From Equus caballus (lineage: Eukaryota > Chordata > Mammalia > Perissodactyla > Equidae): DNA of 64,000 nt. Positions 48,735-58,513 of the stretch are shown piece by piece (position 1 is the first letter of the stretch; each line of letters begins with the position of its first letter). A program made the position numbers and the translations under genes. Location: contig NC_091695.1 in NCBI RefSeq assembly GCF_041296265.1, positions 14,181,001 through 14,245,000 of the forward strand, given 5' to 3'. Below the pieces are notes generated by a model. It was not told the DNA's origin and made no database searches. It was given only the letters and a program-made list of their open reading frames with translations.

Positions 48735-49025
48735 AATTACTATGATTTCTATCAATTTACATTCATTTACCTGTTTTAGAACTTCATATAAATGAAAAGA
48801 CAAAGTATGTTTGTATCTGGTTTCTTCTGCTCTACTTAATGCTATTGAAATTTTCATCCATTCTGTTATATGGGTACTTCATTCCATTTCATTGCTGGTA
48901 GTATTCCATTTTATTTATATATCATAGTTCATCCTTTTATCTCTTGATGGACAGTTGACATATTTTCATTTTGTACTGTTATGAATACAGCTATCAGTGT
49001 TTTAATATTCATTAACAAGTGGGTG
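48735..49025 (-). repeat. Old L1 3' region, antisense
   Basis: Antisense L1 wording: 'tttctatcaatttacattcattt', 'cttcatataaatgaaaaga', 'attgctggtagtattccatttta', 'atctcttgatggacagttgaca'. Twin at 63215-63510. Confidence 0.75.
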
Positions 49026-49029
49026 TATA

Positions 49030-49570
49030 TTAAACGACACTACATAATTTCATTCTTTGGTGCCTTTTAGTGGATTTCTGAGTTTCCATTCTTAATTTCA
49101 GGAAATAAAAATATTCCAAAGGACTATGTAGCGCACTTGCTTACTAAAGCTTCTGCTCTAGCTGCCCATTCTTAAACAAGGGCCATTCATCAACAATTTT
49201 GTAATAAATTGAAGAAAACAAGAGCCAGTGCAAAGTATCACTAAAGACTTCATCACAATTTTAATGCAACTCATAAAAGAAAACTTTTCTCTGGGATGCT
49301 TCATATTTCTTCTCCCTAACTTCCAGGGAATTGAGAAGAAACCCTTTGGGTAACTTAATTAGCAAAGGAATTAGTAAGGAACAGCTTATTAGACAAGAGT
49401 TTCTTTTACTAGTGTGTCCATTCTCACTGATACCTTCCTGATGGATAAAGACACTCCAGTGGAAGAAAGGATCAAGGGAAGGTTTTATTGATTTTATCCT
49501 CCACTTACATGGTGAAGAAATAAACATTGCTGACTAGTGTGTTGTTTTCCAGTAGATTTTCAACATAATG
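49030..49570. other. Unrecognised spacer
   Basis: Nothing recognised. The 88-residue minus-strand frame at 49261-49527 has no domain. Confidence 0.4.
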
Positions 49571-49574
49571 ATGA

Positions 49575-49860
49575 CACCCAAATTCCATGGGGAATAAAGA
49601 GCTTTAATGACTTTCCTAAGTTCCCTCAGCTGGCTGGCAGTGGAACAAGACTCCAGGATGATGGTTATTTGTTTTGTAATTTCAAAGGGCTCTGTTTTCT
49701 ACCACAGACTCATCTCCAAATCTCTGTCTCGATCACTACACTCTAGCCACATTGGCATTCTAGCAGTTTTTAAAACATGGCAATCATTTTCTAGTCTCAA
49801 GGTTTATGCACATATCTTATGTCCTCTCATTACTTGGGATGTACTAATTTCTTTCTGTTT
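49575..49860 (+). repeat. MIR core followed by L2 fragment
   Basis: 49590-49670 resembles a MIR core ('atgactttcctaagttccctcagctggctggcagtggaacaagac'). 49740-49860 resembles L2 ('tagccacattggcattctagcagt...atgtcctctcattacttggg'). Short frames at 49537-49930 are artefacts. Confidence 0.5.
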
Positions 49861-49869
49861 TGTGTTCTG

Positions 49870-52005
49870 CTCTACTCTGTTCTATGCTAATTCATCACAG
49901 GAATTCTTGTCAAGATCTACTAGATTGTGAAATATGCTAATGGTGCATAAGCACATTTTAAGAAATCCCTCTCTAGACTTCTCTTTATAAACGCAAACAT
50001 AAATACCCTTCCCGTAACCATCTCAGGGTAACTTCTCCCATCCTCCCAGACATTTCTATTACTGATTTTCTGACATATAATGTAGTAATGTCCTTACTCT
50101 TAGAACCAGTACTAAGTGTTTTTACTCTATATTTCTACCAAGAGAAAACATGAAATTCTCTTTATTTCTCTTCTCCTTACAATAGATAGCTAGATAAAAT
50201 TTCTGCTAGAAATTTGTTAAACTGATACATATTCACAAGGATTATATCATCTGTTGGGTAAATTTACCACATAGTTTTCTATTAAACAAACGTCCAGCTA
50301 TTATAACACTGGGCTTCAATATAATGGAGAGAGGGACAGAATGTTACATTTCTTTTTAGATGATGCATAGACACAAAAAATTTCACTGAAACATATAATA
50401 TGTCAAATTCTTAAAAATGAGAGTCTGGTAATATTCTATGAGTTATGATCAATATAAGAATTATATATGCAGGAATTATGTATTTGAAATATTAAATAAT
50501 TATTCTTTGATTGGTATATTTTTCTTTCATTAATTAAATTTATAAACAAATCTACCACAATTGGTCAAATGTCCCATCTCTGCTTGTGTCTTATAAAATG
50601 GCATGACTTATGGTCTGATACTGAGATAGTGAATTAATAACTATGATACTTAACACAAGAGCATGATAATGTCCCTGGCAAGGCTATTCTTAAGTAGTAT
50701 ACATATTTTTTTTTCAAAAATTAAATTTGATTGCTCAATGGTTTTTGGCCTAAAATAAAATGTCAGTGCTAATGGTTACAAAAAATATCATTCAAAGACG
50801 ACACTGTGTAAAGATCCTGAAAAACAGGTACCATAGCAATTTATATGGCAGTTCGGAAGCCTTATACAGTGTATCATCTATAGAATTCACCCAACAGATT
50901 TTTTTTAATATTAAGTACATAGGTTTATTTAAAATCGTAGCAACCACTGTAAGAGTCTACATTGCGACTCACAGCTTAGGTTACAGTGCTACACCAACTT
51001 CCTCCCCTGTGGCAAACAAGGTCAATAATGGATAGTGTCATGAATAAATAGAAGACCTCCCAGGACCTCTTTAAGGAAGTTACAAACGTCTTATCATTTC
51101 TGCTGAGAGAGTACTATCGCGGCATTGTTATTTATCTTAAAATTTCTACTGAGTTATCACATTGAATTAATTTGTGAGAACAAAATAAACACATTATATT
51201 ATTTAGAGATTTCTTCATACTGAGGGAATGATTATAACAACAATAGAAAAATGGAATCCTTGGAATCCCAAATCTATCAGTGAAATCAACTTCAACATAT
51301 GTGAAATTAAATATTAGATCAGAAACATATAACTTTCAGAATTCAATCTTCCAGTAGAACTGTTGTTAAAGATAAAATAAACCTTGAAATTTCAAAAAGA
51401 ACAATAATTTCTACAAGAAAAATGAACCAACATAATTCAAATTTTCCCAGAATTCTCTTTATGATTTTAGGATTTTTTAATGTTGGGCAGTGCTTTTAGC
51501 AGTAATAGATTTCTAGAGGGTGACTCAGGGACCATTGCCAAGTGACCTGAAAGAAAGATATCAGGGAAAATTTGTAAGACAGATGATTCAGTAAAACATT
51601 GTACCTGCCACCCCAATCAACCAGAGGAGTATGCTGATTAGTGTAGTTTTTAGGATTTAATAAATAAACAATCCATATTTCTAACACAATATCATAATTA
51701 TGCCCATGAGAAAATACAAGCCTAGAGTGAAAAAATAATAAATTTCCAAAACGTCATTCAGCATATGGTTCTATCAGCAGTCAAATCCATGGTTCCTGAT
51801 GGCCCAATCTGTTCATTTACACTTCTTCTCCCAGAATAAAGAGGCCCAGGTGTTTACACTAAAGAATATACTAGAATTGGCTAAATATATTGGTGCATCT
51901 TTCAGATACCTTTCTTTGAAATAAAAGTCCATTTACTGATAGGAAGAGAAGCTGTGGATGCCACGTTAACAATCAGCCACCTGAATGATTTGATGAATGT
52001 CAATA
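49870..52005. other. Anonymous AT-rich intergenic sequence
   Basis: No gene recognised. 49985-50115 may continue the L2. The 91-residue frame at 50760-51035 and the frame at 51496-51687 have no domain and no supporting features. Confidence 0.45.
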
Positions 52006-52009
52006 TTTT

Positions 52010-52740
52010 TTATTTTGTTGTTAATTAACTAAAGTACATCCTTTATTAAGATTTTCTTAGTTTTTACCCAAGGACATTTTTCTGAGCCAGGATCACATCT
52101 GGGATACAAGACATTTGGTCTTCAAGTTTCCTTAGTCTCCTCTTGGCTGTGACAGTTTCTCGGATTTTTCCTGTTTTTTATGACCTTGACAATTTTGAGA
52201 AGTACTGATCAAGTGTTTTCTGAAATGTCTCTCAACTGGGCTTTTCCTGATGTTTTTCTCAGGATTAGACTGGAGTTATGAGTTTGGGGGAGGAAAACCA
52301 TGAAAGTGAATTGACATTATCATCACATCACAACAAGAAAACATACTATCAATATGACATCACTGCTGATGGTAACCTTGATCACCTGGTTGAGAGAGAG
52401 TTTTTCAGGTTTCTCCACTATAAAGTCATTCCCTCTCCTTTCCATACTATACGTTTCAGAGAGGAACTACTATGTGCAACTCACACAAGGAGTGGAGAGT
52501 TCTGCCTCACCTCCTTGAGGGCAGAGTATCTATACAAATTATTTGGAGTTTTCTGCCTGTGACATTTGACTGTTTTTCCCTATTTGTAATTTATTCATCA
52601 TTTATTTAGATCAATATATTTTTGTGAAACATTTCATACTTGGGATAATAATTCAGCTCTAAAGTTGTCCTTTATTTTGTTGCTTAAGTTGTTCTGGCTT
52701 TGGCCATTGGAAAGCTTTCAGTGGTCTCCTGTGTTATTTT
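52010..52740. repeat. Old L1M-related 3' region
   Basis: Contains wording common in mammalian L1M copies: 'attagactggagttatgagttt', 'ttgatcacctggttgag', 'aggtttctccactataaagtcatt', 'agggcagagtatctataca', 'ggctttggccattggaaagc'. The 94-residue frame at 52278-52562 lies inside and is not a gene. Confidence 0.55.
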
Positions 52741-52746
52741 GAGATA

Positions 52747-52862
52747 CCTCTTTTTCTTTCTTCCTTTCTTCCTTCCTTCCTTCCTTCTTTCTTTCTTTTC
52801 TTTCTTTCTTCTTCCTCCCTTCCTGCCAGCCCTCCTTTTTTCCTTCCTTCCTACTTTTCTAA
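52747..52862 (+). repeat. (TTTC/TTCC)n polypyrimidine microsatellite
   Basis: About 115 bases almost free of purines on the plus strand, made of TTTC, TTCC and CTTC units. The frames of 70 and 74 residues over it (poly-Phe/Ser/Pro and poly-Lys/Arg) are translation artefacts. Confidence 0.95.
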
Positions 52863-52869
52863 GCACTTT

Positions 52870-53490
52870 CTTAATTTCAGGCACTATATTATGGTGTTTG
52901 CACATCATATAAATTTCCTACTCAGTTGTAGCATCAATCAAATCTCAAAGGAGCTCTGCTTCCTTATACTGAAGAATGTTATTAGAAACTAATATCTGGG
53001 CAGTAGGTGTGTCTGTTGATACTGAGATGTCCACAAGCTTCTAGACCTTCTCAGCTAACAGAACAAGTAAATACACAAGTGTATACTGACTGACTCATGT
53101 GGCTATAAATATCTATAACTATTTCTTTTTACAACCCACAGTTTCTATGTTAAGCTGAACGTGACTTCATGCTAATATCTGAGACACTAATCCATTATTA
53201 TATGGATCATTCTGGTTTCCTCTCTTTGTTTTTCTGTAACCTCCTTCCCTAACAGTGAGAAAACTGGACTTACCATCTGCCATCCATTTACTTAATTGTT
53301 TAATTCCAGTATACATGTATAGTGGTTCCACAATTCTTAAATCATATTCATGTGAGAAATAACTTTATGACTAGAATACAGCGCTACATACAGTTACTTT
53401 TACCTTTCGTCTTTCTTACTCCTCTCATTTTCACTGTTACTTAGGTCAGCATCTTTCACTCCACCCCCTTCAGGGAAATGGTTTCAAACA
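52870..53490. other. Unrecognised spacer
   Basis: Nothing recognised. Confidence 0.4.
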
Positions 53491-53499
53491 TTTTTAATA

Positions 53500-54010
53500 C
53501 ATTAGATTGTTTGGTTATATTCCACATCTGATTCTGGGTTTTTCTAACCTTTTAAATGATTTATTTTAACATTGGCATCCATAGAGATTTACACTTTGTC
53601 CCATAACGTTCTAGGGGTGTTGGAAAAGCTATAGTTCATGAATCCACCATTACCATATCACACACAACAGCCTTTTCACCACAGGAAAAAAAAAAAACTC
53701 CCTTGTGCTTCCCGTATTTAAGCTTTTCCTGAGCCCTTGAGCTCCCCGCAACCACTGATCTATTTATCATCTCCATTGTTTTGCCTTTTACATAATGTCA
53801 TATAAATAGAATAATGTAGTTTTACAGACTGCTTTCTTTCACTTAGCAATATGAATTGAAGACTCATCAGCATCTTTGTATGACTTGATAGCATACTTAA
53901 ATAGTATTCCATGGTATAGATATATCACAATTTGTTTATCCATTAACCTACTAAAAAATATTTGATTGCTTTCAGTGCTTACCAATTATGAACATGGCTG
54001 TAATAAACCA
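53500..54010 (-). repeat. Old L1 3' region, antisense
   Basis: Antisense L1M: 'ccccgcaaccactgatctattta', 'cataatgtcatataaatagaat', 'atagtattccatggtatagatatatcacaa'. No frame. Confidence 0.75.
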
Positions 54011-54014
54011 AATT

Positions 54015-54285
54015 TTATTTTGGATAAATCAAATCAGTCAGGTAGTTATGTAGAATGTCGTTGTTGGGCCAGTCATGAAGATCTATCGCTTTGCTGCTAG
54101 ACGTGGGATGATTTGATTTAAAGTGGCGCTTTAGAAACCCTTTGCGTAGGGATGTTTTCAAAACAATTGTGATCTCATTGGCTTTCTCAGAAAAGCCAAA
54201 GTTATAGATGATGTGAGGTCACAATTCTGGCTAGTGTAACCAACGGATTAGCACACCAGCTACAGGTTTAATAGAGTTATCATGA
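54015..54285. other. Short unrecognised segment between L1 pieces
   Basis: No repeat or gene recognised. It contains a short imperfect hairpin near 54185-54205 (GGCTTTCTCAGAAAAGCC). Confidence 0.4.
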
Positions 54286-54289
54286 TCAA

Positions 54290-54440
54290 TATCATCAGTT
54301 AATAAAGAAATGCAAATTTACACCACAGTATGAAGCTGCCACATACCTACTGGAATGACTCTAATCAAATGACTGATGGTATTTATACCAAATGTTAGTG
54401 AGGATGTGAAGGAACTGGAATACTCACACTGAGTATCTTA
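54290..54440 (+). repeat. L1 ORF2 fragment, sense
   Basis: 'gttaataaagaaatgcaaattt', 'caccacagtatgaagctgcc' and 'tgttagtgaggatgtgaaggaactgga' match the sense L1 ORF2 C-terminal region. Confidence 0.65.
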
Positions 54441-54444
54441 ACAT

Positions 54445-55354
54445 TCTCTCTCTATTTGATGTTCCAAATGAAATCAAGTATATTTTCTGGGATATTCCTT
54501 ATGTAGCAGTACACGGCTAGTCTAGGGGTCCAACCATTTCTTTTAAATTAATTTCAAAGAAGGATCATTGTTTTTCTTCATTGGAAATGCCCAGCATGGT
54601 AATATATACTGTGTAAACCTTATTCCAGTGATTTATCATTGCATTGGTTAACCCAATGCTCTGATTTGATAAGTCTGAGGTATGGTCTTGTCACCTCTAT
54701 ATATTCAAAGTTATACAATAGGTTTTGGTATACGTTCACTGATTAGAAACTCTCAGAAAAGATAAAAAAAACATTTTATGAAAACAATTAAATCTTTCCT
54801 CTAATGATGAAAGGAAATTTCTCAAACATGGCCCATTGAATGTCTAATAATATCACAGCATAGGACATTTTTTCCACATGCTAAGGAAGACTGATACTTA
54901 GAGAAAGGGGAAAGAAAAACTGTTTCAGAATCCACAAAGTTTATCCATCAAACAGTACCCAGAAGTAAAGTATGTTAGATAATGGTACTCTGTGTCTTCA
55001 ATAAAAAAGTTGTAAAAATTATACCAACCAGAATAAAAATAATTTCAATTATATTTTGGTTAACACTCAGAATAGAAATTCATCAAGAGTGCATGATTTC
55101 ATTCCAGCAATATTAAGAAAGAGCTAGTGAGTTTCATTTTAAATACACTCATCAGTTTAATTGTGCTAACTTCATTTAGGAAGATTTCCAGCAATCTGCA
55201 ATTACAGTTCTTCTAGATGCAGTGGTCCTCTGTGGAGGGTCAGATATACTCTCAATATACAATCAAAAAGACTCAAAATACAATATACCAAAAAATACTC
55301 AGGGAGAAAAAAATCCCGAGAACAGAAAGACGGACTTTCTTCTCTTCTCTGTAT
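54445..55354. other. Anonymous intergenic sequence
   Basis: Nothing recognised. Confidence 0.4.
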
Positions 55355-55370
55355 TTTGTTGCACCATTTT

Positions 55371-55909
55371 TTTTTTTATTAATGTTATGATAGATTACAA
55401 CCTTGTGAGATTTCAGTTGTACATTTTTGTTAGTCATGTTGTGGGTACACCACTTCCCCCTCTGTGCCCTCCCCCCACCCCCCCTTTTCCCTGGTAACCA
55501 CCGATCAGATCTCCTTATCAATATACTAATTTCCACCTATGAGTGGAATCATATAGAGTTCGTCTTTGTCTGACTGGCTTATTTCGCTTAACATAATACC
55601 CTCGAGGTCCATCCACGTTGTTGCGAATGGGCCAATTTTGTCTTTTTTTATGGCTGAGTAGTATTCCATTGTGTATATATACCACATCTTCTTTATCCAA
55701 TCATCAGTTTCTGGGCATGTAGGCTGGTTCCACGTCTTGGCTATTGTAAATAATGCTGCGATGAACATAGGGGTGCAACGGACTCTTGAGATTTCTGATA
55801 TCAGGTTCTTAGGATAGATACCCAGTAATGGGATGGCTGGGTCATAGGGTATTTCTATTTTTAACTTTTTGAGAAATCTCCATACTGTTTTCCATAGTGG
55901 CTGTACCAG
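55371..55909 (-). mobile_element. L1 ORF2 (3' end): Young 5'-truncated equine L1 with 16-base target-site duplication
   Basis: A 539-base L1 3' end on the minus strand, starting with a T-run (A-tail) and containing the last ~125 codons of ORF2 in one frame: LVQPLWKTVWRFLKKLKIEI, PYDPAIPLLGIYPKN, NQPTCPETDDWIKKMWYIYT, MEYYSAIKKD, EISQSDKDELYMIPLIGGN, then a short 3' UTR with a C-rich patch. Exact 16-base direct repeats TTTGTTGCACCATTTT flank it (55355-55370 and 55910-55925). The perfect duplication, long homopolymer tail and open ORF2 end indicate a recent insertion. It lies about 270 bases 3' of the OR8J-like stop codon, in the same orientation. The 167-residue frame at 55526-56029 is ORF2 tail joined to unrelated upstream sequence. 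Confidence 0.96.
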
Positions 55910-55925
55910 TTTGTTGCACCATTTT

Positions 55926-56192
55926 AACTTTAATTTTTCTATTAATTTAAATCTCTCCTGACTCCTGGAAATATTTCTTTCATTCTGGCTACCTGAATAA
56001 TCTTTAGCAAAGCTAGTGAATAATGTCATGTTGTATATGTCAACCTCATAGCTCCAACACCTTCAGTTTAATTTTTAATTCACTGCTTCCCCAATCCTAG
56101 CACCTTTTAATTCCCAGAATCTAACCTTGGTTTCTCTTACACAATGGTAGTCTATCTTAAACTTCTCTTCATTTACCTATAGAGTGCTAAGA
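55926..56192. other. 3' flank of OR8J-like gene
   Basis: Short AT-rich stretch downstream of the OR stop codon. On the minus strand it has no canonical AATAAA before the L1, so the transcript end may lie within or beyond the L1. Confidence 0.4.
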
Positions 56193-57140
56193 TCACATTG
56201 ACTTAAAAGAAGAGCATGGATTTGTCAAAAAACTGTGTAAGGCAGCCTTCACATCCTTATTCCGCAGGCTGTAGATCATGGGATTCAGCATTGGAATCAC
56301 CAGTGTATAAAACACGGAGGCCACTTTATCAGTATCCAATGAATGTTTACTTCGAGGTTGCAGGTACATGAATAGCAGCGTCCCATAGAAAACTGTAACT
56401 GCTATCATATGTGAAGCACATGTGGAAAAGGCTTTTTTCCTTCCTTCTGATGAACGTATCCTTAAAATGGACACAACAATGTTGAAATATGATACGAGAA
56501 CTATAATCATGGAAAAAAACAGATTTATAGCTGCAGATATGACAACTACTGTTTCTGGAAAATAAGGATCAGAGCAAGACAATGTTAACAGAGGGACATT
56601 GTCACAGTAAAAATGATTGATTACATTGGAAGAGCAATAAGACACAGAGAATACACAAGATGAAGCCACCACAGCTGTGGAAAAGCTATAGAGGTACGTG
56701 AGGGATCCCAGCAGAAGGCAGATCCGCCGAGATACCACCACCATGTAGAGCAGGGGATTGCAGATGGCCACAGAGCGGTCATAGGCCATCACAGCTAACG
56801 AGAAAATCTCAGATACAATGAAAACCAAGAATCCTCCCAACTGGGTGGCACATTCATAGTAGAAGGTGGTTTTCTTCTTTACCAAAAAATTGATCAGCAT
56901 TTTAGGGGCAATGACAGTAGAATTGCCAAGATTAATGATAGCCAAATGTCGGAGGAAAAAATACATAGGAGTCTGAAATCGAGAGTCAACACTGGTGAGA
57001 GTGATAATGGTCAGGTTTCCTGCCACAGTCAGTCCATAGATGACCAGGAAAACAAAGAAGAGTGGAATCTGAAGTTCTGGACGGTCTGAGACACCTGTGA
57101 GGATAAACTCAGTGACCCGGGTGAAATTTCCAGGAGCCAT
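56193..57140 (-). CDS. OR8J3-like: Olfactory receptor, OR8J3-like, intact frame with DRS motif
   Basis: A 315-residue class II odorant receptor (seven-helix GPCR of the olfactory neuron membrane). I chose the ATG at 57138-57140 (MAPGNFTRVTEFILTGVSDR) because OR8J proteins begin MAPENFTRVTEFILTGVS and are 315-316 long. The frame stays open 28 codons further up to 57224, but that part has no family counterpart and crosses a likely splice acceptor. Motifs: glycosylation site NFT at 5-7, GN at 41-42, PMYFFLRHLAIINLG at 58-72, loop Cys at 97, KKAFSTCASHM at 235-245, PMLNPMIYSLRN at 283-294, C-terminus SSFKSM as in human OR8J3. Odd point: the motif normally MAYDRYVAICNP reads MAYDRSVAICNP (Tyr123 to Ser). 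This may weaken G-protein coupling. The gene could be functional or at an early stage of decay. Confidence 0.94.
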   Translation of the reverse strand: MAPGNFTRVTEFILTGVSDRPELQIPLFFVFLVIYGLTVAGNLTIITLTSVDSRFQTPMYFFLRHLAIINLGNSTVIAPKMLINFLVKKKTTFYYECATQLGGFLVFIVSEIFSLAVMAYDRSVAICNPLLYMVVVSRRICLLLGSLTYLYSFSTAVVASSCVFSVSYCSSNVINHFYCDNVPLLTLSCSDPYFPETVVVISAAINLFFSMIIVLVSYFNIVVSILRIRSSEGRKKAFSTCASHMIAVTVFYGTLLFMYLQPRSKHSLDTDKVASVFYTLVIPMLNPMIYSLRNKDVKAALHSFLTNPCSSFKSM

Positions 57141-57160
57141 GTAAGAGTTTGGAAATTCAT

Positions 57161-57185
57161 CTGTTTGAGGAACAAAAGGAGAAGT
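57161..57185 (-). promoter_or_regulatory. Candidate 3' splice site upstream of OR8J-like ATG
   Basis: Read on the minus strand: a pyrimidine-rich run (CCACTTCTCCTTTTGTTCC) then TCAAACAG, with the AG at 57161-57162, 20 bases before the family-typical ATG. This is a textbook acceptor for the spliced 5' untranslated exon that OR genes usually have, and argues against the 28-residue upstream extension being translated. Confidence 0.6.
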
Positions 57186-57224
57186 GGTTAGAAAATTTGA
57201 GGAATTATTTTCTAGGACTGCCAT

Positions 57225-58035
57225 TAGATGGCAAAGGCAATTCCTTGGGTGAGAATTCCTGCAATCATGTATTAATCTAACTCAGTTATTAAACTCAAGG
57301 TTTTAGGCCTAACAAACTTTGTGATCATTTGGAAGAGAGAAAAAGCAAATATGGTAAATTAAATAGATGATTCAGCATCTTGTATATTTTGAGAATTTAA
57401 TTCCTCACAACCTTATTGAATTATGAATATCTTGTTAGCTTGTGAGCAACAGAAGCCATGATTCATTTCTTCCATCTCATGCATTGAGTGTGAGAAAGGC
57501 TTCATGAATTGAATGCCCCAAATAATTTTATGTGTGTGATTTCTTCATCTGGGATTTCTTGTTTTCTCTCAAAAATAGATGATGTAGCCACTATCTTGCC
57601 TCATTTTCTTTATTCAATCTTTCTATATCTTTTATTCAACCTACACTGAAGTTGACAATTCTACAATTCATGTCTGTTAACTGCATCTTTTCAAATTCCA
57701 TTTTGTTAACTGAGGCAAAAATACATGGACATATGCCCTCAGATCAGGTTGCTGATTCTCTTTTCAGCTTTTAAAAACTGATATCTGTGAAAAAGTTATG
57801 ATTTTTGCAATTCCATCATCCTACGTTTTGCTGGATTTGATTTCCTTTTCCTTCCCTCTCCAAACTCTTTTCTTCCTTGTCCCACAAGCTGATACAATTC
57901 CTCATATTCTTTCTACTGTTTTTATTATTAATCAGTATTTTTATTTATATAATTTTACAGCATTATTTTAAAAATATATGAAACATATCTGGCCTTAAAC
58001 ATTTAGTCGATCTTTTCCTTGACATTTTTCACATT
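57225..58035. other. Upstream flank of OR8J-like gene
   Basis: AT-rich, no repeat confidently recognised. Probably the 5' intron and possibly the promoter of the OR gene; no element can be singled out. Confidence 0.4.
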
Positions 58036-58275
58036 TTTTTATTTTTAATTATTGTAATGTTAATAAGAATCCTTATTTGATACAGTTTATAATTACATTG
58101 TACATATTTGCCAAGAATCAGCACACTATTTTAATGTAACTGAATATTTTTGAAGGATTTTTTTTCAGGGATGATCACCTGCTCCTATCTAAGCCAGAGT
58201 CCTTTCCCAATCACAATGGATAGTTCTAGTAGGGGCCACCTGGCCCAAAAATGTCCAGCCATTACCTCTTATTCT

Positions 58276-58513
58276 TTTTGGTTTTTTTTTAAAGATTTTA
58301 ATTTTCTTTTTTCTCCCAAAAGCCCCCCAGTACATAGTTGTGTATTTTTTAGTTGTGGGTCCTTCTAGTTGTGGCATATGGGATGCCGCCTCAGCATGGC
58401 TTGATGCGCAGTGCCATGTCCACGCCCAGGATTCGAGATTCGATCCAGCGAAACCCTGGCCCACCGAAGCAGAGCACGCAAACTTAACCACTCGGCCACG
58501 GGGCAGGCCACTG
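58276..58513 (-). repeat. Equine-type SINE, older variant, antisense
   Basis: Same subfamily as 27912-28140: 'cccaaaagccccccagtacatagttgtgta', then 'cttaaccactcggccacggggcaggcca'. Approximate direct repeats: CCTCTTATTCT (58265-58275) and TCTCTTATTCT (58514-58524). Empty site in the other duplicate near 44275. Overlapping frames at 58150-58683 are artefacts. Confidence 0.9.

Larger units (their letters stand above)
44045..49025. repeat. Left copy of second segmental duplication
   Basis: Collinear with 58040-63510. Anchors: 'caatcac(g/a)atggatag' at 44220 vs 58212; 'tcaagctttcattaacactgtcatt' at 44547 vs 58872; 'atcctgctttaat' style blocks around 45240-45430 vs 59540-59740; 'accagacaccccatgagtctttgttgca' at 46110 vs 60490; 'aaatttcctgt'/'acacagaata' near 46800 vs 61190; the MLT1-type repeat 47170 vs 62220; and an L1 end at 48735-49025 vs 63215-63510. 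Insertions specific to this copy: 46147-46355, 47972-48139 and 48298-48717. Ends are good to about 50-100 bases. Confidence 0.83.

Noticed and set aside
52684-52912. Lys/Arg-rich and Phe/Ser-rich frames on opposite strands
   Set aside because: Translation of the polypyrimidine microsatellite.
55526-56029. 167-residue minus-strand frame as a possible gene
   Set aside because: Its C-terminal ~125 residues are the end of L1 ORF2, and its N-terminal part is flank sequence read in frame by chance across the insertion point.
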